Assembly: GCA_001462255.1 (NCBI GenBank)
Contig: LIUJ01000070.1
Span: 1-6,983, forward strand
Direction of reading: 5' to 3'
DNA from: Fibrobacteria bacterium GUT77
GTDB taxonomy: Bacteria; Fibrobacterota; Chitinivibrionia; Chitinivibrionales; Chitinispirillaceae
DNA: 6,983 nucleotides
Position numbers and translations under genes: made by a program. The notes beneath the pieces were generated by a model. The model saw only the letters and a list, made by a program, of their open reading frames with translations. It was not told the origin of the DNA and did no database searches. Position 1 is the first letter of the stretch; the number at the start of each line of letters is the position of its first letter. Below are positions 1 to 6,780 of this stretch, piece after piece.

Positions 1-3000
1 GGCGCATCGCGGCCACGTCCATCGCGGCGCGGGTAGCGGCGCAGTTCGGGTGCGTTTTGGGGGGGCGAGTCGGGTACAAGATACGCTTCGCGGCTAAGGA
101 ATCGGCGGACACCGTCATCAAGTTTATGACCGACGGTATCCTACTCGCCGAGACCGAACATGACCGTCTTTTTCAACAGTACGACACCATAATCATCGAC
201 GAGGCGCACGAACGGAGTTTGAATATTGATTTTTTGCTCGGATATTTAAGAAAGATACTCGGCAAGCGTCCCGATTTGAAAGTCATCATCTCCTCCGCCA
301 CCATCGACGCCGAGAGTTTTTCTTCCTGTTTCAACAACGCGCCCATAATTGAGGTATCGGGACGCCTCTTCCCCATTGAGGTATTGTATCGAAACCCGGA
401 AAACGAGGAGGGCGAGGAGGCGCAGGGATACGTGGAAAACGCCGTAACGGCCGCCGTCGACTTGCTCGACTACTACGGGCCGGGCGACATGCTCGTCTTC
501 ATGCCGACCGAGCGCGACATTCGCGAAACGTGCGACAAACTAAGCGGGGCGCTTGTACGGCGCGACGTACGGATACTACCGCTCTTTTCGCGACTAACGC
601 GGGCCGATCAAGAGGCGATATTCAACCCCTCCGACGAAATTCGGATTATCGTTTGCACAAACATCGCCGAAACCTCCGTTACCGTCCCAAACATCAGCTA
701 CGTCGTGGACACCGGGTTGGCGCGGATATCGCGGTACGCGCCGCGGTTGCGCACCAACCGCCTGCCCATAGAGCCGATAAGCCGCGCCAGCGCCGACCAA
801 CGCAAGGGACGTTGCGGACGCGTGCGGGACGGCGTCTGCATACGCCTATACTCGGAAGACGACTACAACTCCCGCGAGGCCTTCACACTGCCGGAGATAA
901 AACGTTCCAACCTTGCCGGCGTCATACTCACCATGACGGCGCACAAACTCGGAGCCATAGAGGATTTCCCGTTTATAGCGCCCCCGTCGAAGCAGGCGAT
1001 ATCGGAGGGTTACGCGCAACTCAAAGAGCTTGGGGCGATTGATAGCGGTAAAAAAATTACGCGAATGGGTGCGGAAATGGCCATGTTGCCGTTTGACCCG
1101 CACATATCGAGGATGATAATCGCCGCCCGTCGGGAAAACTCTTTGCGTGAGGTTAAGATTATCGCCGCCGCTCTATCCATCGTAGACCCGCGGGAGAGAC
1201 CGCTTGAAAAGCAAGCCGAAGCCGACGCCGCGCACGTAAAATTCGTTGACAAAGGTTCGGATTTTTTGACCTACGTAAACTTGTGGGACGCGTATGGGAA
1301 CGAGTGGGACACGCTTAAAACGCAAGGCGGTTTGCGCCGATTTTGTAAGGGACACTTTTTATCGTTCACAAGAATGCGCGAATGGCACGATGTTTATCGG
1401 CAACTTGACGAAGCGCTGTCTAAGATGAAAGGGTACGAACAAAATTCGGCGCCGGCCTCTTACGACGCGGTACATCGATCATTGTTGACCGGTCTTTTGG
1501 CCAACTGCGCCTATCTTGACAAAAACGGAAAATACAAAGCCGCCGGCGGGAAAGAAGTATTGATATTCCCCGGCTCGGCGTTGGCCAAGAAAAAATGCGA
1601 CTGGGTGATGTGCCACGAAATCGTGGAGACAAGCCGCGTATTCGCGAGAACGGTCGCGGCGATAAAACCGGAGTGGCTTGAGGAATTGGCCGCCGATTTT
1701 TGCAAACGGACGTTTGAAGCGCCTTTCTTAGACGCGGATAGCGGTTGCGTACGCGCCGTGGAACGCGTTACGCTGTTCGGGCTCCCGCTCGCCGTAAAGA
1801 AAAACGCCCTATACGGCCGCGCGGCCCCGGAAGCGGCCACGGAAATCTTTATAAGGGACGGATTGGTTGAAGAAAATTTGGTGTGTCACCACAAATTCTA
1901 CGACCACAATAAAAAACTCAAACAAAAAATCCTTTCATACGAGGCAAAACTGAGGTCAAGAAACTATTATAAAGGGGACGGGGCCATATTTGATTTTTAC
2001 AAGAAGCGATTGCCTATAGTTGCGTCGATACACGAATTAAATAAAGCGATAAGATCCGCCGGAAACGATAAATTTCTTTACATGAGTGAAGAAGACATCA
2101 TAGAGGAATCCATCCCGGAAAAGGCCCACGCGTACCCCGACCACGTCAACATAGGCAATCAAAATTTCGCGTTGAAATACGCGTTTAACCCGGGGGGGGA
2201 AGACGACGGGGTAACGCTGGCGTTGCCGCAAAAGGCGTTGCCGTTCATCGCTAAGGAGACTATAGGGTGGTTGCTTCCGGCGTTGTGGCCGGCGCAGATA
2301 AAAAGTTTGTTGCAGCGGTTACCGCGAAGCCAAAGAAAAGCATTCGTACCTATAGGCGACGCCGCGCAAAAACTTGCCGATAGCATAATCGCGCCGCCCG
2401 CTACGCATGAATCGTTTGCCGTAGAATTATCATCGGCCATCAAAAAAAATTACGGCATTGATATTGATCCGGTCATGTTGGATTTCGATAAGACCGACCC
2501 GCATCTTGATTTGAAGATTGAGGTAAGAGACGAAAAAAACGGCGTAGTGGCAAAAGGCAGAAGCGGCGATCTGTTCAAACGGATGAACGATACGGCGGCG
2601 GTAGACGGTACGAATTTAAATATGAACACCGGCGCGATAACAAGTTCGTCAATCAATACCGCGGCAGGCTCGCCCTGGGACGGCGCTTTTGCCTCTTACC
2701 GCAAGGCAGGTCTTGTGGCGTGGCCGGAGGAAGACCTAAGCAAGCCGCTTGACATAGGCTCAAACAACGGCGGTTTTGCCGTACGCGGGTATCCGGCATT
2801 GATACCAAGTAACGGTATTGTTGACGACGACGTTAATACGGGAACCGGCGACGGTATCAACACCAATACAGAAATCAACACGAATATCAACAACAGCGTT
2901 GATCTTGTACTCTTCCCGTCAAAAATCAAAAGCGACATATCCCACCGCTACGGTGTTCGTACGTTATTGGAAATAACGCTAATGAAAGATTTGGCGTGGA

Positions 3001-3665
3001 CGGAACGCGACATCTCATTCTCCAAGGAAGTAAAAGTAATGTGCGCCCCATTCGCGTCCAAAGACAAGTTCGCGTTGGCGCTATACGATATGATCTGCGA
3101 ATCGTCTCTGAATTTCGACGACGCGCCGAGAAGCAAAGAGGCTTTTGAGCGGTTGACGATTAAAGTCAAAGAATCGCTAAGAGGAATAAGCTTTCGCGTC
3201 GTTTCCGTTTTTGAGGAATCATTGCGAATATTCACGGATAATACCGCCCGCCTATCGTCGGCAAAAAAGAAATTACCGACGGACATTCATAAGGAACTGA
3301 CTACCGATCTCAACAACTTTTTTACCTACATTTTGGACGGTCAAATCACGCTTGAAATTTTTTTACAATACCCACGTTACCTAAAAGTCTTCGCGGCAAT
3401 TATGGAAAAAGCTTCGTTCGAGCCGTTCAAATACCGTCAAAAGCGCACGGAGGTCAATCAATACGTATCAATATATAACGATTTACGCAAAAAAAACGCC
3501 AACTCCGAAAACGCCCATCACCGCAAACGCTTGTTGCGAGAGTTGGCGTTAATGATTAGGGAGTTCGAGGTCAACCGGTTCGCGCAACACACCAAGACGC
3601 TGTTTCCGATATCGGAGCAACGCCTTGAGAAGAAGATCGGGGATATAAAGAAGCTCGATGCCTGA
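1..3665 (+). CDS. hrpA: ATP-dependent RNA helicase HrpA (DEAH box), 5'-truncated by window edge
   Basis: This gene encodes a DEAH-box RNA helicase that couples ATP hydrolysis to unwinding or remodelling of RNA in the cytoplasm; HrpA has been linked to mRNA processing and rescue of stalled ribosomes. The frame is open from base 3, and 1220 residues are visible. Residue numbers here count from the TTG at 57. That TTG is not the true start, because the 18 codons before it encode motif Ia (reads RIAATSIAARVA). The Walker A motif and N-terminus lie upstream of the window. Visible motifs are DEAH (48-51, bases 198-209), SAT (80-82), CTNIAETSVTVP (200-211) and QRKGRCGR (248-255). A ratchet (HA2) region follows at about 284-380. 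An OB-fold region at about 478-541 contains FPGSALAKKK and VETSRVFARTVAAI. The rest, from about 556, matches the DUF3418 region of long HrpA proteins (E. coli HrpA is about 1300 residues). Two Asn-rich low-complexity insertions sit at about 853-870 and 924-947. Family assignment is very secure. Confidence 0.96.
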   Translation, partial: RIAATSIAARVAAQFGCVLGGRVGYKIRFAAKESADTVIKFMTDGILLAETEHDRLFQQYDTIIIDEAHERSLNIDFLLGYLRKILGKRPDLKVIISSATIDAESFSSCFNNAPIIEVSGRLFPIEVLYRNPENEEGEEAQGYVENAVTAAVDLLDYYGPGDMLVFMPTERDIRETCDKLSGALVRRDVRILPLFSRLTRADQEAIFNPSDEIRIIVCTNIAETSVTVPNISYVVDTGLARISRYAPRLRTNRLPIEPISRASADQRKGRCGRVRDGVCIRLYSEDDYNSREAFTLPEIKRSNLAGVILTMTAHKLGAIEDFPFIAPPSKQAISEGYAQLKELGAIDSGKKITRMGAEMAMLPFDPHISRMIIAARRENSLREVKIIAAALSIVDPRERPLEKQAEADAAHVKFVDKGSDFLTYVNLWDAYGNEWDTLKTQGGLRRFCKGHFLSFTRMREWHDVYRQLDEALSKMKGYEQNSAPASYDAVHRSLLTGLLANCAYLDKNGKYKAAGGKEVLIFPGSALAKKKCDWVMCHEIVETSRVFARTVAAIKPEWLEELAADFCKRTFEAPFLDADSGCVRAVERVTLFGLPLAVKKNALYGRAAPEAATEIFIRDGLVEENLVCHHKFYDHNKKLKQKILSYEAKLRSRNYYKGDGAIFDFYKKRLPIVASIHELNKAIRSAGNDKFLYMSEEDIIEESIPEKAHAYPDHVNIGNQNFALKYAFNPGGEDDGVTLALPQKALPFIAKETIGWLLPALWPAQIKSLLQRLPRSQRKAFVPIGDAAQKLADSIIAPPATHESFAVELSSAIKKNYGIDIDPVMLDFDKTDPHLDLKIEVRDEKNGVVAKGRSGDLFKRMNDTAAVDGTNLNMNTGAITSSSINTAAGSPWDGAFASYRKAGLVAWPEEDLSKPLDIGSNNGGFAVRGYPALIPSNGIVDDDVNTGTGDGINTNTEINTNINNSVDLVLFPSKIKSDISHRYGVRTLLEITLMKDLAWTERDISFSKEVKVMCAPFASKDKFALALYDMICESSLNFDDAPRSKEAFERLTIKVKESLRGISFRVVSVFEESLRIFTDNTARLSSAKKKLPTDIHKELTTDLNNFFTYILDGQITLEIFLQYPRYLKVFAAIMEKASFEPFKYRQKRTEVNQYVSIYNDLRKKNANSENAHHRKRLLRELALMIREFEVNRFAQHTKTLFPISEQRLEKKIGDIKKLDA
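2835..2894 (+). repeat. Asn/Thr-rich low-complexity insertion inside hrpA
   Basis: This in-frame segment encodes about 20 residues made mostly of Asn, Thr, Gly and Ile. It contains an imperfect direct repeat: ATCAACACCAAT at 2856-2867 recurs as ATCAACACGAAT at 2874-2885, and a third partial copy begins at 2886. It interrupts the C-terminal DUF3418-like region between two stretches that look conserved (the one ending YPALIPSNG and the one starting VDLVLFP). It is probably a surface loop grown by slippage or duplication. A second Asn/Ser/Thr-rich stretch lies at about 2613-2666. Confidence 0.6.
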
Positions 3666-3673
3666 TTTGGCAT
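3658..3673. terminator. Weak inverted repeat at the end of hrpA, possible bidirectional terminator
   Basis: ATGCC (3658-3662) and GGCAT (3669-3673) form a perfect 5-bp stem around a 6-base loop that includes the hrpA stop codon. It lies between two converging genes, where a shared terminator would be expected. The stem is short and no T-run follows on either strand, so it does not qualify as a classical intrinsic terminator. The rest of the 55-base gap (3666-3720) shows nothing else recognisable. Confidence 0.2.
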
Positions 3674-3720
3674 TAATCGCCGGATTGCCGTTCCCGTTTA
3701 ATGAGTAGGCACACTTCGGG

Positions 3721-5124
3721 TTACTTATTCAGCCGGCGCTCCGGGACCGTCTCTTCCGTTTCAAACGGCGGCGACTGCGACGGCGGTGGCGGTGGCGTTT
3801 CCTCTTTTCCGAACATTGCGCGATAAACTTCCTCCGCGGTGAAGGCTACGCCGCCGTCGGGGTCTTGCCGTAGCGAGGATAGGAGTTGGCGGCAACGCGG
3901 ATCTTTTATTTTTCCTAACGCTATTATCGTCTCTATTTTCAGCGACGGTTCTTCCATTCTGTTGAGTATGGACATCAGGATGTTCGCGGCCGGTTGGTCC
4001 TTCATCTCCCCTACCAGCGATACGGCAAGGCGGCGTATGCGCGGGTCGGCGTTCTGCTCGGTGATTATCACGCGCAGATGCGGGGAGTAAACCTCGTATC
4101 TGTCCCTGATACGATCCACCATATCCTTAACCAACTCCGGATCGAACGGTTCCTGCTCGTAAAGGTTTCTAAGTTTGGAGAGTTCGTCGACCACCCGCGC
4201 CCTCTCCTCCTTGCGATCGCCGGAAACTTGCGAGAGTTCGTGAATGCGGTCGGCGTTCCAGCGGGTATCAACGGCAAGGGAGTCCACGCGTTTGTTTGAT
4301 GCCGCGAGCTCGCCGCGCAGGCGGTCAATTCGGTCCTCAACGCCTGTCAACCCGTCCAAACTGTTGTAGCCGGCGCCGAAATTGAACTTTATCCCGGCGC
4401 GTAGCGTAGGTCTAAACGGGAATTGACCGGCCCTATTGCTTGATATATGTGGCGCGTCAATCACACCGACGTTGATCTCCAACCTATCGGCAATGGGGCG
4501 TAATACGGCAAAAACGGATAGCATGAACTCGCCCGTGCGTTGTTGGCCTTCCACGGTAACGTATAAACCCTGCCCAAAATATTTTTCTATACCGATAAAA
4601 GGATTGATTTCGTCGTATCCTTTATAGCCGCTACGCGTTAGGGCGCTCAAAATCCCAACGTGAATCCTGAGCTTCGCCCACTCGGAGCTCTTGGCGGCGC
4701 CTAAGTAAAATTCGTTTTTAGGGTAAGAACCGCCGCCGTCAAAGTAAAACGCCTCGCGATTCGCGTAAATGTTTTGAAATCCCAACGTTAGGGTTGGAAC
4801 GTACCAAAGATCCGGGTTTTCCTTGACTACGCAGGCCTTAACGCCCATGGTGAACCCGCCGGCGTATCCGACATCTATACCCACCCACTCCGAAAGGCCT
4901 AAGTGCACGCGTTGCACGGAAACTACCGAGGCAATCGAAAACGAATCGATTTTCCAAGCGAAATCAACGTCGGCCACAAACCTGCCGCCGGGAAGCAAAT
5001 CGGCGTTGGGGACAATTTGAAGCGTAGACCAACGCGTGACGGCAAAGGAGGCGCAGAGCGCTCCCACCGTCAATATTATCGCGCAAACGTATACTATACC
5101 CCGCCTACCGCAGGAACCTGTCAT
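3721..5124 (-). CDS. Secreted beta-barrel / coiled-coil / HEAT-repeat protein, putative outer membrane
   Basis: I do not recognise a named family; the architecture is readable. I chose ATG 5124 (467 aa) because GAAAGG lies 10 bases upstream and it starts directly with a signal peptide. GTG 5166 and ATG 5151 in the same frame have no visible ribosome site. In numbering from ATG 5124: basic n-region (CGRR), hydrophobic core at about 9-28, likely signal peptidase I cleavage after ASFA (about 28). The Cys in GALC does not fit a lipobox. Residues about 45-252 are alternating hydrophobic/polar strands with Gly and aromatic residues, ending in RAGIKFNFG, like an outer-membrane beta-barrel of roughly ten strands. 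Residues about 260-325 form a charged coiled coil. Residues about 350-423 look like two HEAT repeats (RRLAVSLVGEMKD; IETIIALGKIKDPRCRQLL). The tail contains PPPPP and ends in RRLNK. The soluble part would probably be periplasmic. Last gene of the leftward series; the role is unknown. Confidence 0.8.
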   Translation of the reverse strand: MTGSCGRRGIVYVCAIILTVGALCASFAVTRWSTLQIVPNADLLPGGRFVADVDFAWKIDSFSIASVVSVQRVHLGLSEWVGIDVGYAGGFTMGVKACVVKENPDLWYVPTLTLGFQNIYANREAFYFDGGGSYPKNEFYLGAAKSSEWAKLRIHVGILSALTRSGYKGYDEINPFIGIEKYFGQGLYVTVEGQQRTGEFMLSVFAVLRPIADRLEINVGVIDAPHISSNRAGQFPFRPTLRAGIKFNFGAGYNSLDGLTGVEDRIDRLRGELAASNKRVDSLAVDTRWNADRIHELSQVSGDRKEERARVVDELSKLRNLYEQEPFDPELVKDMVDRIRDRYEVYSPHLRVIITEQNADPRIRRLAVSLVGEMKDQPAANILMSILNRMEEPSLKIETIIALGKIKDPRCRQLLSSLRQDPDGGVAFTAEEVYRAMFGKEETPPPPPSQSPPFETEETVPERRLNK

Positions 5125-5134
5125 CGGTAAGAAA

Positions 5135-5140
5135 CCTTTC
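5135..5140 (-). promoter_or_regulatory. Ribosome binding site that decides the start of the barrel/HEAT gene
   Basis: On the minus strand this reads GAAAGG, 10 bases before ATG 5124. The two earlier in-frame starts (GTG 5166, ATG 5151) have no purine-rich element at a useful distance, and using them would put 14 extra residues ahead of the signal peptide. Confidence 0.5.
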
Positions 5141-5169
5141 GCAAAAGCCATTCGGATACCGGGCACTCG

Positions 5170-5787
5170 TCAGCTATTGAACCCGCTTTCTCCGTCTCCG
5201 GCGTTGGCATCCGATTCGGATACCCCGACGTTACCGCTTGAGACGTCGAATTCGTTGCCGTCGTCACCATCGGATCCCGAATATGAGGAATGGTGTGAGG
5301 AAGACGAATAGGAGTGGCCGGAACCGTAGGAATCCGACGCGCGGTCGGAGGTAGACGCGCCCGCCGGCGGTGCCGGCAAACGATCTCGTATATCTTTCAA
5401 CAACTGTATGATAATGTCGTTTTGCCTTACGAGGCGGTCGCTCGAACCGTAGTTGCCGCCGCGGTTGTAACTGCCGTAGCCGCTACCGCTCCGATATCCG
5501 CCGCTACCGCTACCGTAACCGCCCGACCCGCCTTCCGAACGCCTACCGCGTTGGACGGAACCCGCATAAGACGACTGCCCCCCCTCGCTCTGGCGATCCC
5601 TGCCGTAACCGCCGCTACGATACCCGCCACCGGAGGAATACCCGCGCTGCTCCCGTTGTTCCCGCTGCTCCTGATACCCCTCGCCGGACTTGTCCCCGTT
5701 GTACTTAGGGATGGGCCTACGGACAAACACCCCTCCTTGCCCTTGTCCCTGACCTTGGCTTGATTGACTCGATTCATCGTTGTACAT
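5170..5787 (-). CDS. Gly/Ser/Arg/Tyr-rich low-complexity protein with one central helix, unknown function
   Basis: I do not recognise this 205-residue protein. ATG 5787 is the likely start because AAAGGAG sits 5 bases upstream; a GTG at 5802 in the same frame would place that site inside the gene. No signal peptide or membrane segment is visible. In order: Gln/Gly run GQGQGQGG (about 12-19); VFVRRPIPKYNG (20-31); a tandem QEQREQREQR (39-48); a Gly/Ser/Tyr/Arg-rich stretch with GGY, SGY and RGG elements (about 50-115); a predicted amphipathic helix at 117-137 containing NDIIIQLLKDIRDRL; PAPPAG; then a Ser-rich, strongly acidic tail. The N-terminal half is mildly basic and the last 60 residues carry about 11 acidic residues and one Arg. 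This looks like an intrinsically disordered protein whose helix could mediate oligomerisation or partner binding. RGG-like content allows RNA binding, but that is inference. It lies between miaA and the barrel gene, probably in one transcript. Confidence 0.75.
   Translation of the reverse strand: MYNDESSQSSQGQGQGQGGVFVRRPIPKYNGDKSGEGYQEQREQREQRGYSSGGGYRSGGYGRDRQSEGGQSSYAGSVQRGRRSEGGSGGYGSGSGGYRSGSGYGSYNRGGNYGSSDRLVRQNDIIIQLLKDIRDRLPAPPAGASTSDRASDSYGSGHSYSSSSHHSSYSGSDGDDGNEFDVSSGNVGVSESDANAGDGESGFNS
5443..5640 (-). repeat. Degenerate Gly/Ser/Tyr/Arg codon repeats
   Basis: This stretch encodes about 66 residues built from short irregular units such as GGYRSG, GGYGSGSG and RGGNYG. On the plus strand it appears as recurring CCGCTACC-type words. 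The units differ in synonymous positions, so the amino-acid composition seems to be maintained rather than being a fresh DNA expansion. Such DNA is also prone to slippage and assembly error. Confidence 0.6.
5644..5673 (-). repeat. Tandem Arg-Glu-Gln repeat
   Basis: Ten codons encode QEQREQREQR, a three-residue period. Arg uses both CGG and CGC, Glu both GAG and GAA, and Gln both CAG and CAA, so the copies have diverged silently while the protein pattern is intact. Confidence 0.6.
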
Positions 5788-5792
5788 TCCGA

Positions 5793-5799
5793 CTCCTTT
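5793..5799 (-). promoter_or_regulatory. Strong Shine-Dalgarno site of the Gly/Ser-rich gene
   Basis: The minus strand reads AAAGGAG with a 5-base spacer to ATG 5787. It is the best ribosome binding site in the window. It fixes the start of the Gly/Ser-rich gene and supports that this low-complexity frame is really translated. Confidence 0.75.
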
Positions 5800-5812
5800 C
5801 ACTTACTCTACT

Positions 5813-5830
5813 CGCGCCATTGAGGGCGCG
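5813..5830 (-). other. GC-rich hairpin in the miaA to Gly/Ser-rich gene gap
   Basis: CGCGCC (5813-5818) and GGCGCG (5825-5830) form a perfect 6-bp stem with a 6-base loop. It lies in the 63-base gap between miaA and the next gene, ending 13 bases upstream of the Shine-Dalgarno site in the transcript. No T-run follows on the minus strand (next bases are AGTAGAG), so it is not a standard terminator. It could stabilise or separate segments of a processed operon mRNA. Confidence 0.4.
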
Positions 5831-5850
5831 GCGTATGATTAAGATGTTTG

Positions 5851-6780
5851 TTATGAAAATGTTATTATTTGTTTTGCGAACCAATCCATCAAAAAATCCC
5901 CGTATTCGTCGGTAACATCAACGCTCCCGCACTTTGTTTTGTTACGAAACCACGTCATCTGACGCTTGGCGTAGTGCCGTGTATTCCGCTTTATGAGCTC
6001 TACCGCCATATCAATACCGACCTCTCCCCTCTCGACGCCGAACAGCTCCCGATAACCTACGCACACCATCCCCGGACAGCGCTCGTCGTAACCCATAGCG
6101 CGGAGGCGCAGAAACTCCTCCCACAACCCCGCCTCAATCATCTCGTCCACCCGCCGATTTATCCGCCCGTACAACACGTCCCTTGGGCGGTTTATTACGA
6201 CTGCCCGAAAATCGACATCCTCCGGTTGGCGGCCCTCTTTCTGCAAAACCGACAGCGGCACCCCTTTCCTATAAAATATATCAAGCGCACGCAAAACACG
6301 CCGTAAATTATTCGGATGGATTTTTGAAGCCGCCTCAGGGTCAACCTCCGCGAGCCGCTCGTGCATCCGCGCCGCGCCGCGCTCGTCCGCCTCCGCCTGC
6401 AACCTCCCCCGCAACTCCATATCGGCCTCGTCCAACCGGTCGGCCCCCTCAAGCATAATATAATAATATAAACCGGTGCCGCCGCAAATCAAAATTTTTT
6501 TTCCGGATTCACGCGCATCGCGGATTATCCGTAGCGCGTCGTCGGCAAAGGCAAAGGCCGAATAGGGCTCCGTAGGCTCCAAAATATCAATCATCCAATG
6601 CTTAACCCGCTCCCTCTCCGCAAGCGACGGCTTTGCGGTGCCGACGTCCATGTGCCGGTAAACCTGCCGAGAATCGCAGGAAACCACCTCGTACCCAAAC
6701 GCCTCAGCCGCCCGAAGGACGAAAGAGGTCTTGCCTACGGCGGTGGGACCTAAAATCACGGGGACGATTATCTTTTCCAT
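5851..6780 (-). CDS. miaA: tRNA dimethylallyltransferase MiaA (tRNA isopentenyltransferase)
   Basis: MiaA transfers the dimethylallyl group of DMAPP to N6 of adenosine 37 in tRNAs that read codons starting with U, giving i6A37, which improves codon-anticodon pairing. The 309-residue protein is full length for the family. Visible motifs are the P-loop GPTAVGKT (11-18), CDSRQVYRHMDVGTAKP (35-51) with Asp36 as the expected catalytic base, IDILEPTEPYSAF (64-76), GGTGLYYY (100-107), HPNNLRRVLRALDI (155-168), GYRE (242-245) and RNTRHYAKRQMTWFRN (265-280). ATG 6780 is the start: an in-frame TAA lies seven codons upstream and the P-loop begins at residue 11. No Shine-Dalgarno sequence is seen before it. 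The first 13 bases overlap the end of the leftward HepT-like gene, so translation may be coupled. The proteobacterial partner hfq is not next to it here. Confidence 0.97.
   Translation of the reverse strand: MEKIIVPVILGPTAVGKTSFVLRAAEAFGYEVVSCDSRQVYRHMDVGTAKPSLAERERVKHWMIDILEPTEPYSAFAFADDALRIIRDARESGKKILICGGTGLYYYIMLEGADRLDEADMELRGRLQAEADERGAARMHERLAEVDPEAASKIHPNNLRRVLRALDIFYRKGVPLSVLQKEGRQPEDVDFRAVVINRPRDVLYGRINRRVDEMIEAGLWEEFLRLRAMGYDERCPGMVCVGYRELFGVERGEVGIDMAVELIKRNTRHYAKRQMTWFRNKTKCGSVDVTDEYGDFLMDWFAKQIITFS

Noticed and set aside
57..59. TTG as the start codon of hrpA
   Set aside because: The frame is open upstream to the window edge and the preceding 18 codons encode conserved motif Ia residues, so the real start and the Walker A motif lie outside the window.
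3666..3720. Small RNA or gene in the convergent gap
   Set aside because: Only 55 bases, no convincing hairpin with a T-run and no promoter-like sequence.
5082..5124. Lipoprotein signal in the barrel/HEAT protein
   Set aside because: A Cys follows the hydrophobic core, but the residues before it (Gly-Ala-Leu) do not fit a lipobox; ordinary signal peptidase cleavage after ASFA fits better.
5443..5640. CRISPR-like or satellite array
   Set aside because: The short repeated words are irregular, in frame, and explained by Gly/Ser/Tyr/Arg codons; there are no uniform repeats with unique spacers.
5314..5763. Plus-strand open frame of about 149 codons opposite the Gly/Ser-rich gene
   Set aside because: It lies antisense to a frame with a strong ribosome site, and its Ala/Val/Pro-rich product is what antisense reading of Gly/Ser/Arg codons gives.
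5427..5777. Minus-strand 116-codon frame overlapping the Gly/Ser-rich gene
   Set aside because: It is a frame-shifted reading of the same repeats, has no better ribosome site, and gives an Ala/Gly/Val/Thr-rich product with no motif.
5831..5880. Promoter for the Gly/Ser-rich gene in the AT-rich end of miaA
   Set aside because: The stretch is AT-rich but I could not find a -10/-35 pair with sensible sequence and spacing.
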